Source: Planctomycetaceae bacterium (lineage in GTDB: Bacteria > Planctomycetota > Planctomycetia > Planctomycetales > Planctomycetaceae). From it: a stretch of DNA of 64,000 bases. The notes beneath the pieces are model-generated. The model saw nothing but the letters and a program-made list of their open reading frames with translations. It was not told where the DNA came from and searched no databases. The position numbers were made by a program, and so were the translations under genes. Shown one piece after another: positions 18,316 to 28,100 of the stretch. Position 1 is the stretch's first letter, and each line of letters begins with the position of its first letter. The stretch is taken from the NCBI GenBank assembly GCA_028284145.1, contig JANQSH010000061.1, positions 1 through 64,000 on the forward strand. Direction: 5' to 3'.

Positions 18316-19488
18316 TTATTTGAAGAATTTACTGTCGGGAATGGGCATGACTTGCGTTGACTTGAGAGCAGGGTCGAGATTGGCATTCGATTCCGGTTCG
18401 ACATCGCGCGACATCGCGAGAATGATGCCAAAAGAAACCAGTGTGACCACCAGATTACTGCCGCCGTAACTCAATAAGGGGTGTGGTATCCCTTTGGGTG
18501 GGACCATCGCGGTGACAACCGCCACATTGATCGCAGCCTGAATGACGAGTTGCGAGAGTAACACCATTCCGATCAGAAAAGGAAAGCCGGACTTGTCCAG
18601 CGGGCGCAGAATACGATAGCCGATCAACAGCAGACTGACCCAAATCGCGATGATCCCCAACGTCCCGGGCAGACCGAGTTCCTCCCCGACAACGGCAAAG
18701 ACAAAATCGGTGTTCGCTTCCGGCAGAAAACTCAACTTCTGCGAACCTTTGCCGATCCCGACGCCACTCAGCCCGCCACTCCCCAATGTGAGGAGAGACT
18801 GTTTTAACTGGTAGGGGGCCTGATTAAGATCGATCCACGTGGCGAGGTAGCCTGTGATGCGATTGAGTTGATAAGGTCGCATGGCAATCAGGAAACCCAT
18901 CACGGGTACAATTACGGACCCGGCAATGACAAAGTTTCGTATCGGCCATCCCCCCAAAAACAGCGCAATTGCTCCTCCCCCGAGCAAAAACAGGGCCGTT
19001 CCCAAATCGGGCTGCCAGGCAACCAACGGAGCAACGATTAACAGCGGCCAGATGATCGGTAACGTGCCACGGTACCAATGCGACAGCGATTTCCTGTTCT
19101 GAATCAACAGACGGACCAACAACAACGGCACAGCGATTTTCGCCAACTCAGCAGGTTGCAGTGAAAGACCGGCGAAGCGAAGCCAGCGTCGCGCGCCATT
19201 CACTTTGTATCCCACACTCGGCAGCAAGATGAGGCATAACAGAACCAGTGTGATGGCGAAAATCCAAGGCGCGGCTTTCCACCAGATTTTGGCGGGTATC
19301 AATGACGCGATGCCACCCAACAACAGAGCAACGCACAAAAACACCACATGACGTGACAGGTAAACTTTCTCAAACTCCGTCGGCCAGGAAGTGATGCTCG
19401 CGGAATGTACCATCAGCACGCCAAACCCGATCAAAACCAGGGCCAGCGAGATAAACAGGCTGCGGGCATGATAAAAATTTTCGTTCAA
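18316..19488 (-). CDS. ftsW: FtsW/SpoVE-type SEDS glycosyltransferase
   Basis: A 390-residue polytopic membrane protein with about ten transmembrane segments. SEDS-family signatures are present: LLLVRLLIQNRKSL after the SLQPAELAK motif, WQPDLGTALFLLGGG (catalytic-Asp region), the YQLKQSLLTLGSGGLSGVGIG loop, KLSFLPEANTDFVFAVVGEELG, and PPKGIPHPLLSYGGSN at the end. The presence of a division-type SEDS enzyme in a murein cluster without ftsZ is typical of planctomycetes. It lies between mraY and murG where murD and then ftsW usually occur; murD is missing. The gene starts 64 bp after mraY. Confidence 0.93.
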   Translation of the reverse strand: MNENFYHARSLFISLALVLIGFGVLMVHSASITSWPTEFEKVYLSRHVVFLCVALLLGGIASLIPAKIWWKAAPWIFAITLVLLCLILLPSVGYKVNGARRWLRFAGLSLQPAELAKIAVPLLLVRLLIQNRKSLSHWYRGTLPIIWPLLIVAPLVAWQPDLGTALFLLGGGAIALFLGGWPIRNFVIAGSVIVPVMGFLIAMRPYQLNRITGYLATWIDLNQAPYQLKQSLLTLGSGGLSGVGIGKGSQKLSFLPEANTDFVFAVVGEELGLPGTLGIIAIWVSLLLIGYRILRPLDKSGFPFLIGMVLLSQLVIQAAINVAVVTAMVPPKGIPHPLLSYGGSNLVVTLVSFGIILAMSRDVEPESNANLDPALKSTQVMPIPDSKFFK

Positions 19489-19552
19489 CGTTACTCAATT
19501 TTGGTCTGAGAATTGTTATCCGAAGGATTTCGCAGTTGCCAATTTGAAGAAC

Positions 19553-20653
19553 TCAATGAATCTTCAAACTGGCGATCGCCATAATCGCCAGCAGCGCAGA
19601 GCCAATCCAGAAGCGGACGACGATTTTCAATTCGTGATGACCACGAAACAGGAAATGATTATGCAAAGGACTGCAGGCAATGAGTCGACTGCCGGTCAGT
19701 CGATACCATCCGACTTGCAGAATGACGCTTAGAGTTTCGATGACGAACACTCCGCCGACGATGATCAGCAGAACTTCCTGCCGGGTCACCAGGGCCGCCA
19801 GTCCAAGTAACGCCCCAATCGGCAGCGAGCCGGTATCACCCATGAAAACTTGTGCCGGGTAACAGTTGAACCAGAGAAAGCCGAGCATCGCGCCGACCAT
19901 CGCGCCGAGGACGATGCTCAATTCTCCGCTGCCGGGGATAAAGGGGATACTCAGATAGTCGGCCATCACAACGTGGCCTGCGAGGTACGTCAATACGATG
20001 AATGCAGCCCCGGCGAAGATTGTGCAGCCTGTCGCCAGGCCGTCCAGACCATCAGTCAAATTGACGGAATTGGAACTGCCGACGAGTACAAAGATGCTCC
20101 AGGCAATGAAACCAGCACCGAGAAAGAGGCTGCCGTTTCCAATCGGCCAGATGAGATCAAGCCCATGCTGTTTGGTCGCATGATCACCATAAAGAAACCA
20201 TGCCACGATGGAGGCGATGACTGTCTGCACGATCAGTTTCTGTCGGACACTCAACCCATTCTTCTGAGTGTTCAGCTTGATCCAGTCGTCAATGCCCCCC
20301 AGCAGACCAAAACCCGCCGCCAAAAGTAATGCCAGTTGGACATACGTGCTGGTCAGGTTTCCCCACAACAAGGTCGACATCAAAATCGCGGCGACGATGA
20401 AAATGCCTCCCATTGTCGGTGTGGCATTTTTCTCAGCATGCAGTTCATTCAAACGTTCGGAATCGGAAACAATACATTCCTGAAACCGCGACTTGAGCCA
20501 GCGAATGGCAAACGGTCCGAGGAGAATCGCCAGCAAAAACGAAGTGACACTCGCCATCGCCGTGCGCGCAGTCAGAAACAACCGCGAATCACCTGATGAG
20601 TGCAACTCGACGCTTTCGATGAGATTCAGGTTGTGAATCAACCAGAGAAGCAT
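19553..20653 (-). CDS. mraY: Phospho-MurNAc-pentapeptide transferase MraY
   Basis: MraY transfers phospho-MurNAc-pentapeptide from UDP to undecaprenyl phosphate, making lipid I. The 366-residue sequence has ten hydrophobic segments and the catalytic Asp-rich motifs: [20 protein letters not shown] (about 120-130), [15 protein letters not shown] (about 195-210) and [12 protein letters not shown], then the C-terminal [13 protein letters not shown] motif. Length is normal. Upstream, 740 bp separate it from murF; this interval contains a broken GxxExxY gene and a perfect hairpin, so mraY may have its own promoter. Confidence 0.96.
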   Translation of the reverse strand: MLLWLIHNLNLIESVELHSSGDSRLFLTARTAMASVTSFLLAILLGPFAIRWLKSRFQECIVSDSERLNELHAEKNATPTMGGIFIVAAILMSTLLWGNLTSTYVQLALLLAAGFGLLGGIDDWIKLNTQKNGLSVRQKLIVQTVIASIVAWFLYGDHATKQHGLDLIWPIGNGSLFLGAGFIAWSIFVLVGSSNSVNLTDGLDGLATGCTIFAGAAFIVLTYLAGHVVMADYLSIPFIPGSGELSIVLGAMVGAMLGFLWFNCYPAQVFMGDTGSLPIGALLGLAALVTRQEVLLIIVGGVFVIETLSVILQVGWYRLTGSRLIACSPLHNHFLFRGHHELKIVVRFWIGSALLAIMAIASLKIH

Positions 20654-20753
20654 GGATGTTTACCACAAACACGCAAAAAACGCTAAAAAAAGGATGTAAC
20701 GTCAGGATGATCGCTCAATGACTCATCATAATCCGTTCGTATTCAACTTTCGG

Positions 20754-21110
20754 TCAGTAGCCGAAGTTTACGAGGAGACCGGGTTGATGACCGGTCGTCT
20801 TAAAATTGTTGTTCGTTGATGAGTTGCGAAACGGATTTGATCTCGACAATGACTTTCTCGAAACAGATGAAATCGGGACAGAAGGTTTGTCGAAGGAACG
20901 CTCCCTTTGCAGGTAAGATTGAGAACGGGTTGTTGCACGAAGGGAATTTTCCTTTGTGTGAATTCGGTTGACAAACTTTCCCGGTAGACGGATTCCAGAA
21001 ACCCACATCCAGGTGATTTATAGACTTCGAAGCACGCCCTCATGATTTTGCAGCTCCCATTCCTGTACAGGGGGCTCACAAAATCCTTCTTTCGTGTGTT
21101 TCGCGGTCAT
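20754..21110 (-). pseudogene. Broken GxxExxY-family gene
   Basis: Three minus-strand frames in succession give the parts of one GxxExxY protein: an N-terminus (MTAKHTKEG..., from 21110), then IMRACFEVYKSPGCGFLESVYRE with the diagnostic Gly-x-x-Glu-x-x-Tyr, then FCPDFICFEKVIVEIKSVSQL, and finally TTGHQPGLLVNFGY before a stop. At least three frame changes are needed, so the gene is dead. Intact members are about 125 residues, PD-(D/E)xK-like, of unknown role and commonly scattered in planctomycete genomes. This copy lies between murF and mraY, showing that the murein cluster was interrupted by an accessory gene. Confidence 0.75.
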
Positions 21111-21166
21111 AAAATTCCTGGTTTTTCTCTCCCTTTCGGATCTGAAACGGCTTGAGTTGTGTCGAA

Positions 21167-21194
21167 CCGGATGCCGGGAAATCCCGGCATCCGG
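21167..21194. other. Perfect inverted repeat downstream of murF
   Basis: Arms ccggatgccggga and tcccggcatccgg pair over 12-13 bp with almost no loop. No U-tract follows on either side, so it may be an attenuating hairpin or a protein-binding palindrome in the murF-mraY interval rather than an intrinsic terminator. Confidence 0.55.
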
Positions 21195-21389
21195 CCCAGA
21201 GACACGACTGCGAAGCGGCTCATCCGTGAGCAACCGACCCAATAGGCCGCTCAAGTGGACGTCCTTGTCTGCTTCCATTTGTTGGAGTGCAAATGGTGCG
21301 TTGGATCCCCGCAAATCTTGACGCACGCAGTCGTGCCTGACAGACAGACGATTGGTATTTCAAAGTTGTCTGCTGGTGTAATTTCGCTT

Positions 21390-22796
21390 TCAGGAATGAA
21401 TGTGAGGGGGGTGGGAGGGCAAGTCATTTTTCGTTTTCAGCCAGTCGATGACACGTTCCATCTGCATCGAACGGGAGCCTTTCACCAGAATGATGTCACC
21501 TGGCTCCAGCCACTGGTCGAGGGTGTCAATGACATCATCAAATTCCGAGCAGGGTGCCAGATGGTTGCGCAACATCCCTGCGTTCAGCGCGCCATCCGCC
21601 GCTTGCAGGGAATGCGGTCCGTGTATGATAAAACGATCGACACCCGACCGAGCCACCTGCGTTCCCAACCTGAGATGTTCCGCCGGAGCAGAATCGCCCA
21701 AGTCAGCCATCTCCCCGGCAATGAGGATCTTTTTCCCCGTGCGAAGCAGTTCCAGAATCGTCTCGCAAGCTGCCTGCATTGAACCAGGGTTGGCGTTGTA
21801 AGTTTCGTCGATTACTGCCCAGGGACCGATTTGCTCAACACGTCCGCGCCCGGCGAGTAGTTCAAACGTGTCGAAGCCTTCCTGAATTTGTCCAGCAGTG
21901 AGGCTTAACTCACGCGCGATGGCAATCGCCGCCAATGCGGAAGTAATGAGGTGTTTCCCGTGTGCGGGCAACGAGTAAGTCTGTTGTTCGACTTTGAAAT
22001 GCAGTCGCTCGCCATCAAATTGAACTTCGGTTGCCTGGAATTCATTGTGGCTGTTCAACCCAATCGTGATCGTTTTCGCCCCGGTGCGTGATGCCATCCG
22101 GGCGACACGTTCATCGTCGCCATTGAGGATGGCCAAGCCAAGCGAATTCAGCGATTCGACCAGTTCCCCTTTCCCTTGTTCAATGCCACCCAGTGAGCCG
22201 AAGGTTTCCAGATGCGAAGGCACGATCCGCGTCACGACACCAATATCTGGCCGGGACATGGTCGCCAGTTGGCGAATCTCGCCGATGCGCGACGCTCCCA
22301 GTTCCAGCACCGCGAAAAGATGTCTCTTTTCGATGTTCAGCAGACTCAGCGGGACGCCGATGTGATTGTTCAAGTTACCAGTCGTCTGCATGCCGGAGTA
22401 ACGCACACCCAACACGCGGTGAATCAATTCACGGGTCGTCGTCTTGCCGACGCTGCCGGTCACTCCAATTGTCAGTGGATCATGCCGCCGTCGATACCAG
22501 CCCGCGAACTCCTGCAATGCGGTGAGTGTATCCTTTACGCGAAGCACCGGTCGATTCAAGGGCATTGACGCATCACACTTTTCATTAACGACAAACCCGC
22601 CAGCCCCTTTGCCTGCAGCCTCTTCGACAAACGAATGCCCGTCGTGCTTCTCACCCTGAATGGCCCAGAAGAGATCGCTCGGTTGTAACGTTCGCGAATC
22701 GATCGATACCCGCGCAAACCGGGGGTAAGGTCGACTGGCGTTTTCCACCGAGCCTTGTGTCGCGCGAATCAGATTGCGAATGGAAACCGGTGTCAT
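21390..22796 (-). CDS. murF: UDP-MurNAc-tripeptide--D-Ala-D-Ala ligase MurF
   Basis: A 468-residue Mur ligase that adds D-Ala-D-Ala to the cytoplasmic UDP-MurNAc-tripeptide. The N-terminal domain contains VSIDSRTLQPSDLFWAIQGEKHDGH, the ATP-binding loop is TGSVGKTTT (113-121), the central domain has NLNNHIGVPLSLL and the C-terminal domain VIDETYNANPGSM and GEMADLG. Order and length are typical. It begins 11 bp after the murE stop, a translationally linked arrangement. Downstream the cluster is interrupted before mraY. Confidence 0.95.
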   Translation of the reverse strand: MTPVSIRNLIRATQGSVENASRPYPRFARVSIDSRTLQPSDLFWAIQGEKHDGHSFVEEAAGKGAGGFVVNEKCDASMPLNRPVLRVKDTLTALQEFAGWYRRRHDPLTIGVTGSVGKTTTRELIHRVLGVRYSGMQTTGNLNNHIGVPLSLLNIEKRHLFAVLELGASRIGEIRQLATMSRPDIGVVTRIVPSHLETFGSLGGIEQGKGELVESLNSLGLAILNGDDERVARMASRTGAKTITIGLNSHNEFQATEVQFDGERLHFKVEQQTYSLPAHGKHLITSALAAIAIARELSLTAGQIQEGFDTFELLAGRGRVEQIGPWAVIDETYNANPGSMQAACETILELLRTGKKILIAGEMADLGDSAPAEHLRLGTQVARSGVDRFIIHGPHSLQAADGALNAGMLRNHLAPCSEFDDVIDTLDQWLEPGDIILVKGSRSMQMERVIDWLKTKNDLPSHPPHIHS

Positions 22797-22807
22797 TCTC
22801 AGGTGTT

Positions 22808-24373
22808 TCAGATGAACTCGGTCGGTTGATTAGTTGATTGAGGCAGCGTCATCGGCGTGCGAGTGCGGTGTTTTTGTCGCGGCGAAGCGGAGTGTGCCAT
22901 TGAACCTGCCAGACATTCACGCGCCACATGGCGATCATCGAACGGAATTGCTTCATCACCGACAATCTGAACCGTTTCGTGTCCCTTGCCAGCAATCAGG
23001 ACGGTATCTTTGGAATCTGCCTGGGCAATTGCCCAGCGAATGGCGGTCTGACGATCGACTTCGATGTGGTATTTCGTGCCGGCTGGTTTCAAACCGAATT
23101 CAATTTCACCGACGATCTGATGTGGATCTTCAGACCGGGGATTATCACTCGTGATGACCGCAAGATCAGCTGTACTTGCAGCTTGTCCCAATTTTGGCCG
23201 TTTGCTCGAATCGCGATCACCACCCGCGCCGAATACGCAGATTACCCGACCGGTGGTGTGACGTTTAAGTGATTGAATGCAGCGCCTCAGTGCATCGTCG
23301 GTGTGGGCATAATCAACAAAGACATGAAACGATTGACCAGTTTCAACCCGTTCCAGTCGACCGGGAACATGATCCAACGCGGCGATTCCGCGTACGATTT
23401 CATCCCAGCTTACATTCTGGCTGCGACAGGCCGTAACCGCTGCCACACAATTGTCGATGTTGTGCCGACCGACCAGCGGCGTGTTGATCTCGATCGTCTC
23501 TCCCTGAATTTGCAATTCAAACCGACTACCAGTCAGCGACTCTTCCAGAATCGTCACACGGGTGTCGGCGGCTGCGGAAGTGCCGTAACGGATCAGCGAG
23601 ATGTCATCATCGACACGATCGCACAACGTGGCACTGCCTGGATTGTCGACATTGATGATGGCTGTCGAAAATGATTTGCACTGCTGCAGAATGCGGGCCT
23701 TGCTTTCGCGATAACATTCAGGATCAGCGTGGTAGTCCAGATGGTCGTGCGTGATGGGCGTCACAACCGCCACATCGAGTTGCACACCGCTCACACGGGA
23801 TTGATGCAACGCATGGCTGGAAAACTCTATTGCTGCGTGCGTTGTCCGGTTGGCAACCATGTTGGCCAGCAGATGCGACAGCGATTGCGAATCGGGCGTG
23901 GTCAAGTCTGACGGAGCGGCATTCTGTCCATCGTGATACTCAATCGTTCCCACGAGACCCGTTTGATGCCCCGCCGCCTGGAAAATCGAACGGGTCAACC
24001 AGGTGATGGTCGTCTTGCCATTGGTCCCGGTTACGCCAACAACCTTCAATCGTCGAGATGGTGAACCGGCTAACGCTTCGCAGATTTGGGCGTAAGCATT
24101 ACGAACATCCGGCACGATGCACTGCGGAATCGACACCGACGGGATCGGAGTCTCGACCAGCAGCGAAGTGGCACCATGTGTCATTGCCTCTTCGATATAC
24201 CGTTTGCCATCAACCTGCGTTCCGGAAATCGCCGCGAACAGCGAGTTCATCACGCAGGCCTGGCTCTGCTCCTGCACATCCACAATTCGCAAATCGGCGC
24301 AACCGACGAAACTGGCGGTGGGGCAGATTCGTCGCACACTGATCGGTACACGAACAGTCTGAGGCTTCGGCAT
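22808..24373 (-). CDS. murE: UDP-MurNAc-L-Ala-D-Glu--meso-DAP ligase MurE
   Basis: A 521-residue Mur ligase that adds the third residue of the peptidoglycan stem. The ATP loop TGTNGKTT lies at 115-122, EFSSHAL and the N-terminal substrate motif are present, and the specificity motif DNPRSEDP near the C-terminus is the one that selects meso-diaminopimelate over lysine. This predicts a meso-DAP peptidoglycan. The start at 24373 (MPKPQTVRVP) was chosen because a GGGAGG lies upstream and the longer frame adds 29 residues not typical of the family; 24406 is an alternative. It is the first gene of the minus-strand murein cluster. Confidence 0.94.
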   Translation of the reverse strand: MPKPQTVRVPISVRRICPTASFVGCADLRIVDVQEQSQACVMNSLFAAISGTQVDGKRYIEEAMTHGATSLLVETPIPSVSIPQCIVPDVRNAYAQICEALAGSPSRRLKVVGVTGTNGKTTITWLTRSIFQAAGHQTGLVGTIEYHDGQNAAPSDLTTPDSQSLSHLLANMVANRTTHAAIEFSSHALHQSRVSGVQLDVAVVTPITHDHLDYHADPECYRESKARILQQCKSFSTAIINVDNPGSATLCDRVDDDISLIRYGTSAAADTRVTILEESLTGSRFELQIQGETIEINTPLVGRHNIDNCVAAVTACRSQNVSWDEIVRGIAALDHVPGRLERVETGQSFHVFVDYAHTDDALRRCIQSLKRHTTGRVICVFGAGGDRDSSKRPKLGQAASTADLAVITSDNPRSEDPHQIVGEIEFGLKPAGTKYHIEVDRQTAIRWAIAQADSKDTVLIAGKGHETVQIVGDEAIPFDDRHVARECLAGSMAHSASPRQKHRTRTPMTLPQSTNQPTEFI

Positions 24374-24772
24374 CGCTCCCACGACCTCCCTGTCGTTGTA
24401 GAACATGCATCGAAAGCCACTCGCGAGGAGTGGATTCGCTACAGGAACGGGTAACTGCAACGTGACAAAAATACGTCAATGATGTGATGGCAATCCGATG
24501 TGCTTGGGTCACACAGCCTGCATCATGGATTCAAGGCCCGGCTGTTCGGATATTGCTCGAATGACAGGTCTGCCTGTCGTCTTGTCCGGCAACCCGCGAC
24601 TATTCGGACTTCCTGCCAGTCGCTTGTTGTCAGAGCGGCGGGCATTGTCTTTATTTGAGCGTTTGCGTCAACCCGGCCTGGTGGTATGGGAACACCAATT
24701 GCAAAGTTTACAATGCGAATTCGAGGACGAGATTGGCGGGAGTCCTTATTTTTCAAGCATGTTGAGAGGAAA

Positions 24773-24860
24773 ACTCTCGCAAAGCCACCAAGGTCGCAAA
24801 GAATTGATTCAGCCGACGTGCTACGCACGGCGGTACCGCGTCGAGGTATCGACGCGGCTG
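24773..24860 (+). repeat. R2 repeat, long copy
   Basis: Contains ctctcgcaaagccaccaagg, then ttgattcagccgacgtgcta, then cgcacggcggtaccgcgtcg and aggtatcgacgcggct. The first part recurs at 49520-49581, the second part inside the R1 repeat at 28750-28798. It is not coding. Confidence 0.65.
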
Positions 24861-24968
24861 AGTCGCGGGGATGACGGATAAGGCCAAAATTCTGTCGAAC
24901 TCATCCCGTTCATACTGCAATCCTGTCCATATTCTTCAGGAAAGAGCTTTCGACAGGATCACAGGATT

Positions 24969-25080
24969 AGAGCCGTTTCCCTTATTCATGTGACTCATGT
25001 GACGATCGCGGCTCGTGGGAGTCTGTGTTTGCAGTCCAGGAGACGATTTTCGCGCCACAGAAGAGTGTAATACGCTTTAG
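24969..25080 (-). repeat. R1 repeat
   Basis: Complete copy read on the minus strand: cgcggctcgtgggagtctgt, gtttgcagtcc and cgcgccacagaagagtgtaa ending tacgcttta. The agagccgtttccc end is at 24969. Confidence 0.75.
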
Positions 25081-25196
25081 TTGGTGAATCGGAGCTGTTG
25101 ATGGTGGCAGATGCCTTTCAGCAGGCGACCACGCTTCACAAGTAACATCCTAAACTGGACATTCCGGTTGATGTCGATTCGTGATGCCTGGCGTTA

Positions 25197-28100
25197 TCAC
25201 GAGAGTGCGTTTTTCATCGGGTCGGCTCCCAATGTGCCAATCAGTGATTTCAAATGTTCGGCAGATTGTACGCGTGCCAGTCCCCGTTTCGCCTCCTCCA
25301 GTCGATGTTTCAAATTCATTCGTTTCGTGGGGGCGACACAGCGCGGGTCGCTGATGTAAATCTCCAGATAGTCAACATGTCTCTTCCACAGGGCAACCTC
25401 GCGCTCCTGTCGAGTCTTTAACCGGTTGTGATACCAGCCGCTTTCCAGCAGATATTCCAGCGTGAACATCTCGCGGATTCCCGCATCATATTCGGTCAAG
25501 CCTTCGTAGTTTCCGTCAGCCATAATGTGGAGCAGCGCCTTTAACGGCGGGCAGGCATCATCCACACTGCCATCTTTCAGGTAAGTTTGTGCGACATCGC
25601 GCTGGGCATCGGTAATGTAGAGTATTCCATCAGCGTACGATTCGGGGTCCTGAATCTCCGGCTTGAGAATCCGCTCATCAAACACCTTGTCCGGGTTGTC
25701 GAAAATACGCCCCAGAAAGCGGCGGACGAACTGACTGGTAATCCGATAACCGAGCCGACTCTGCGGAATCTCGACGCCGTTGTACTCGTAGTTCTCCAGT
25801 TTTTCCAGCAGGCCGTTTTCGATCAGGTACTCGGGCGTTCGTTCTTCCGGGAACAATCGGCACCAGATTTCGGGAATCAACAGGCTGATGTCGTGATCGA
25901 CCTGACGTTCGGGACCGACAAAACCTGCGGCTGAGGAAAAACCGGGCAAGCCGGTCAATATGTAGCTGACTAACGCATTGTTCAAATCGGTAATGGGAAG
26001 CAGCGCATTAAACGGACCCTTGGTGAGTGCGCCTTCACTGCCATAGCCTGTCGTTGAAGGACTCTTGCCCGTGAGCGAGCAGATGAAGTCCATGAACAAC
26101 TCGGGCAGTTCCTGATAATGGATCGGGTTGTAAACCGCGAGAGAGCGAATGCCGGTTCCCTTGTCGGGTGGATTGTTGCGGCGACCGGGCATAACGGCAG
26201 TGACAGGAACCGGCACAAATTGATCGACCGGAATGGCCCGCCTTAATCGCATGCCCATTTCTCCATAGTATCGCCCCTTGGGATCGACCAGATCGGGACG
26301 GTTTTGCAGATACCGTGGATTCCTGGTCGCCAGCCCGCCAATTTTTCGAGGCTCTGCCGAACAGACAACATAGCCGAATCCCCTGTCGTCAATCGACCGG
26401 AGGAAATCCTGCATCGGTGCAGTGAAGGCATCGAAGTCAACCGCCTTTTCGGTCATGTCAAGAATGTCCTGAATCGGGAGCGGCTCGAAGTTGGAGATGA
26501 AATTGTCCGGTTGGGACAAGTCCAATTCCGTTTGCTTATCAAGGCCACGATGAATAGCGTCATCGGGGCGTTGGAACAGCCGATATTCGCAGTTGGAGAC
26601 AAATTTTAACGCTTCACCCTGTATGCCCTGTGCGAGATATTGCACCTCTCGCCGGGGGACGACAACCGAGGCCGAGATGTCGTCTTCGGTTTGTACCTTT
26701 TGCGATGCAGCGAAGTCCTGTCGACATTTGTATGTTCGCCAGGAGTGCGTGCCGTGCAGACCAACACGCAAATAGGTGCCAACCAGTTTGCGGTCGCCGA
26801 TTTTCAACTCGTGTCCCGGAACGCCGTTGACGATGTCGACGTTGAAATAATCCTGCCAGTTGTCTTCCCATTCCGGGTTGTAAAACCGCTTGATGATGAA
26901 GGCCATCGCGTAGATATGGTCCGGAATGTTCGCCAGCCACTCGTTGAACTCGTCATTGTACTCTTCTGATGGTGTGAGGAGTTTGACGACACTTCCGAGT
27001 GAGCGTTTTCTGCTGAGGACAGGCCGACTGCCATCTTTGCCGCGCGATTCGATTTCGCCTCCATCTTTCAACCAGCGGTCGGAGTAATCGCGTTCGAAAA
27101 CCTCTTTGACCAGTTTCAGGTCCTGTTCAAAGTCCGAGACGAAGATCGGGCCGTACAACATATAATCGACCAGCGACTTGCTGATTTCACTTTTGCCGCC
27201 GCCACTGACGGTGCATGGTTTGTGGCAGAACGTTCCCTCGGGGCGTGTTCCGATCAATCGCCAGGAGGGGGCCGCCGGGTGTTTTTCCAAATGCAGCCGA
27301 TACCCTGAAGGCGTCATGTAGACTTTGCCCGGCAACAGAGGAATCGCTCGCTCTTCACCACCTTTTTTCCAGTAGACTTCCTGCCGATGAATCGACGCTT
27401 TGGCATTTTCCGGAATGAACACCAGGTCGGACCATTCTTTGTCGATTGCGTGGCCCTCTGGTTGCGGGTCCAGCAGATCCGCATAGTCGTGCAACACATC
27501 CTGCATGGTGCGGTCGTTGAATTGCGACAACCGTGCGTCAAATACATCCCCCAGATTGTAGCTGGGAAAGGCAATCACACCGCCGGCATGCTCTTCTTCA
27601 GTGTTGCCGTACATATTGGCCGCGTAACTGATTTGCGTTTTTACCTCTTTCTTACAGTAGCCGAAGTAGTTGTCGGAAATCAGCGTGACGACAACTCCGG
27701 ATTCATCCCGACAGGTCAGTTTGAAGGGCGTCCCCTCGTTGTACAGTTCATCGTCATCCTTCCAGCACATGCCGTCTCGACGTTGGCGTTCGGTCGCCCG
27801 GTCGTAACACGGCAAACCGACTTCTTTCTTTGTCACGCCGCCAAGGTGTGTTGCAAGAATGACGCATCCGGTATGGCCGGTCCAATGTTCGATGTCGAGA
27901 GCGGAATCGTTTTCTGCGAGATACGGATCTCCTCCGTTGCCGAAAATGGACTCGACAAAATCGAGATTGCTGACCAGGTTCCCCGGCGCGAAAAAACGGA
28001 CTTCCAATGATTTGGAACTGCAGAATCCCTGTACTTCAGGACAGACCAGCGGACGCAACAGGAGCGAAACAAAAGTCTCAGCTTGATTCTCATCATTGGC

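Larger units (their letters stand above)
24461..25196. other. Repeat-rich intergenic region
   Basis: Lies upstream of murE and beyond the end of the 1160-residue gene. It contains an R2 repeat (24773-24860) and a complete R1 repeat (24969-25080). Open frames here run through the repeats and show no family motif, so I call none of them. Confidence 0.5.

Noticed and set aside
24498-24881. 127-residue plus-strand open frame
   Set aside because: Its C-terminal third is R2 repeat sequence and nothing in it resembles a known protein.
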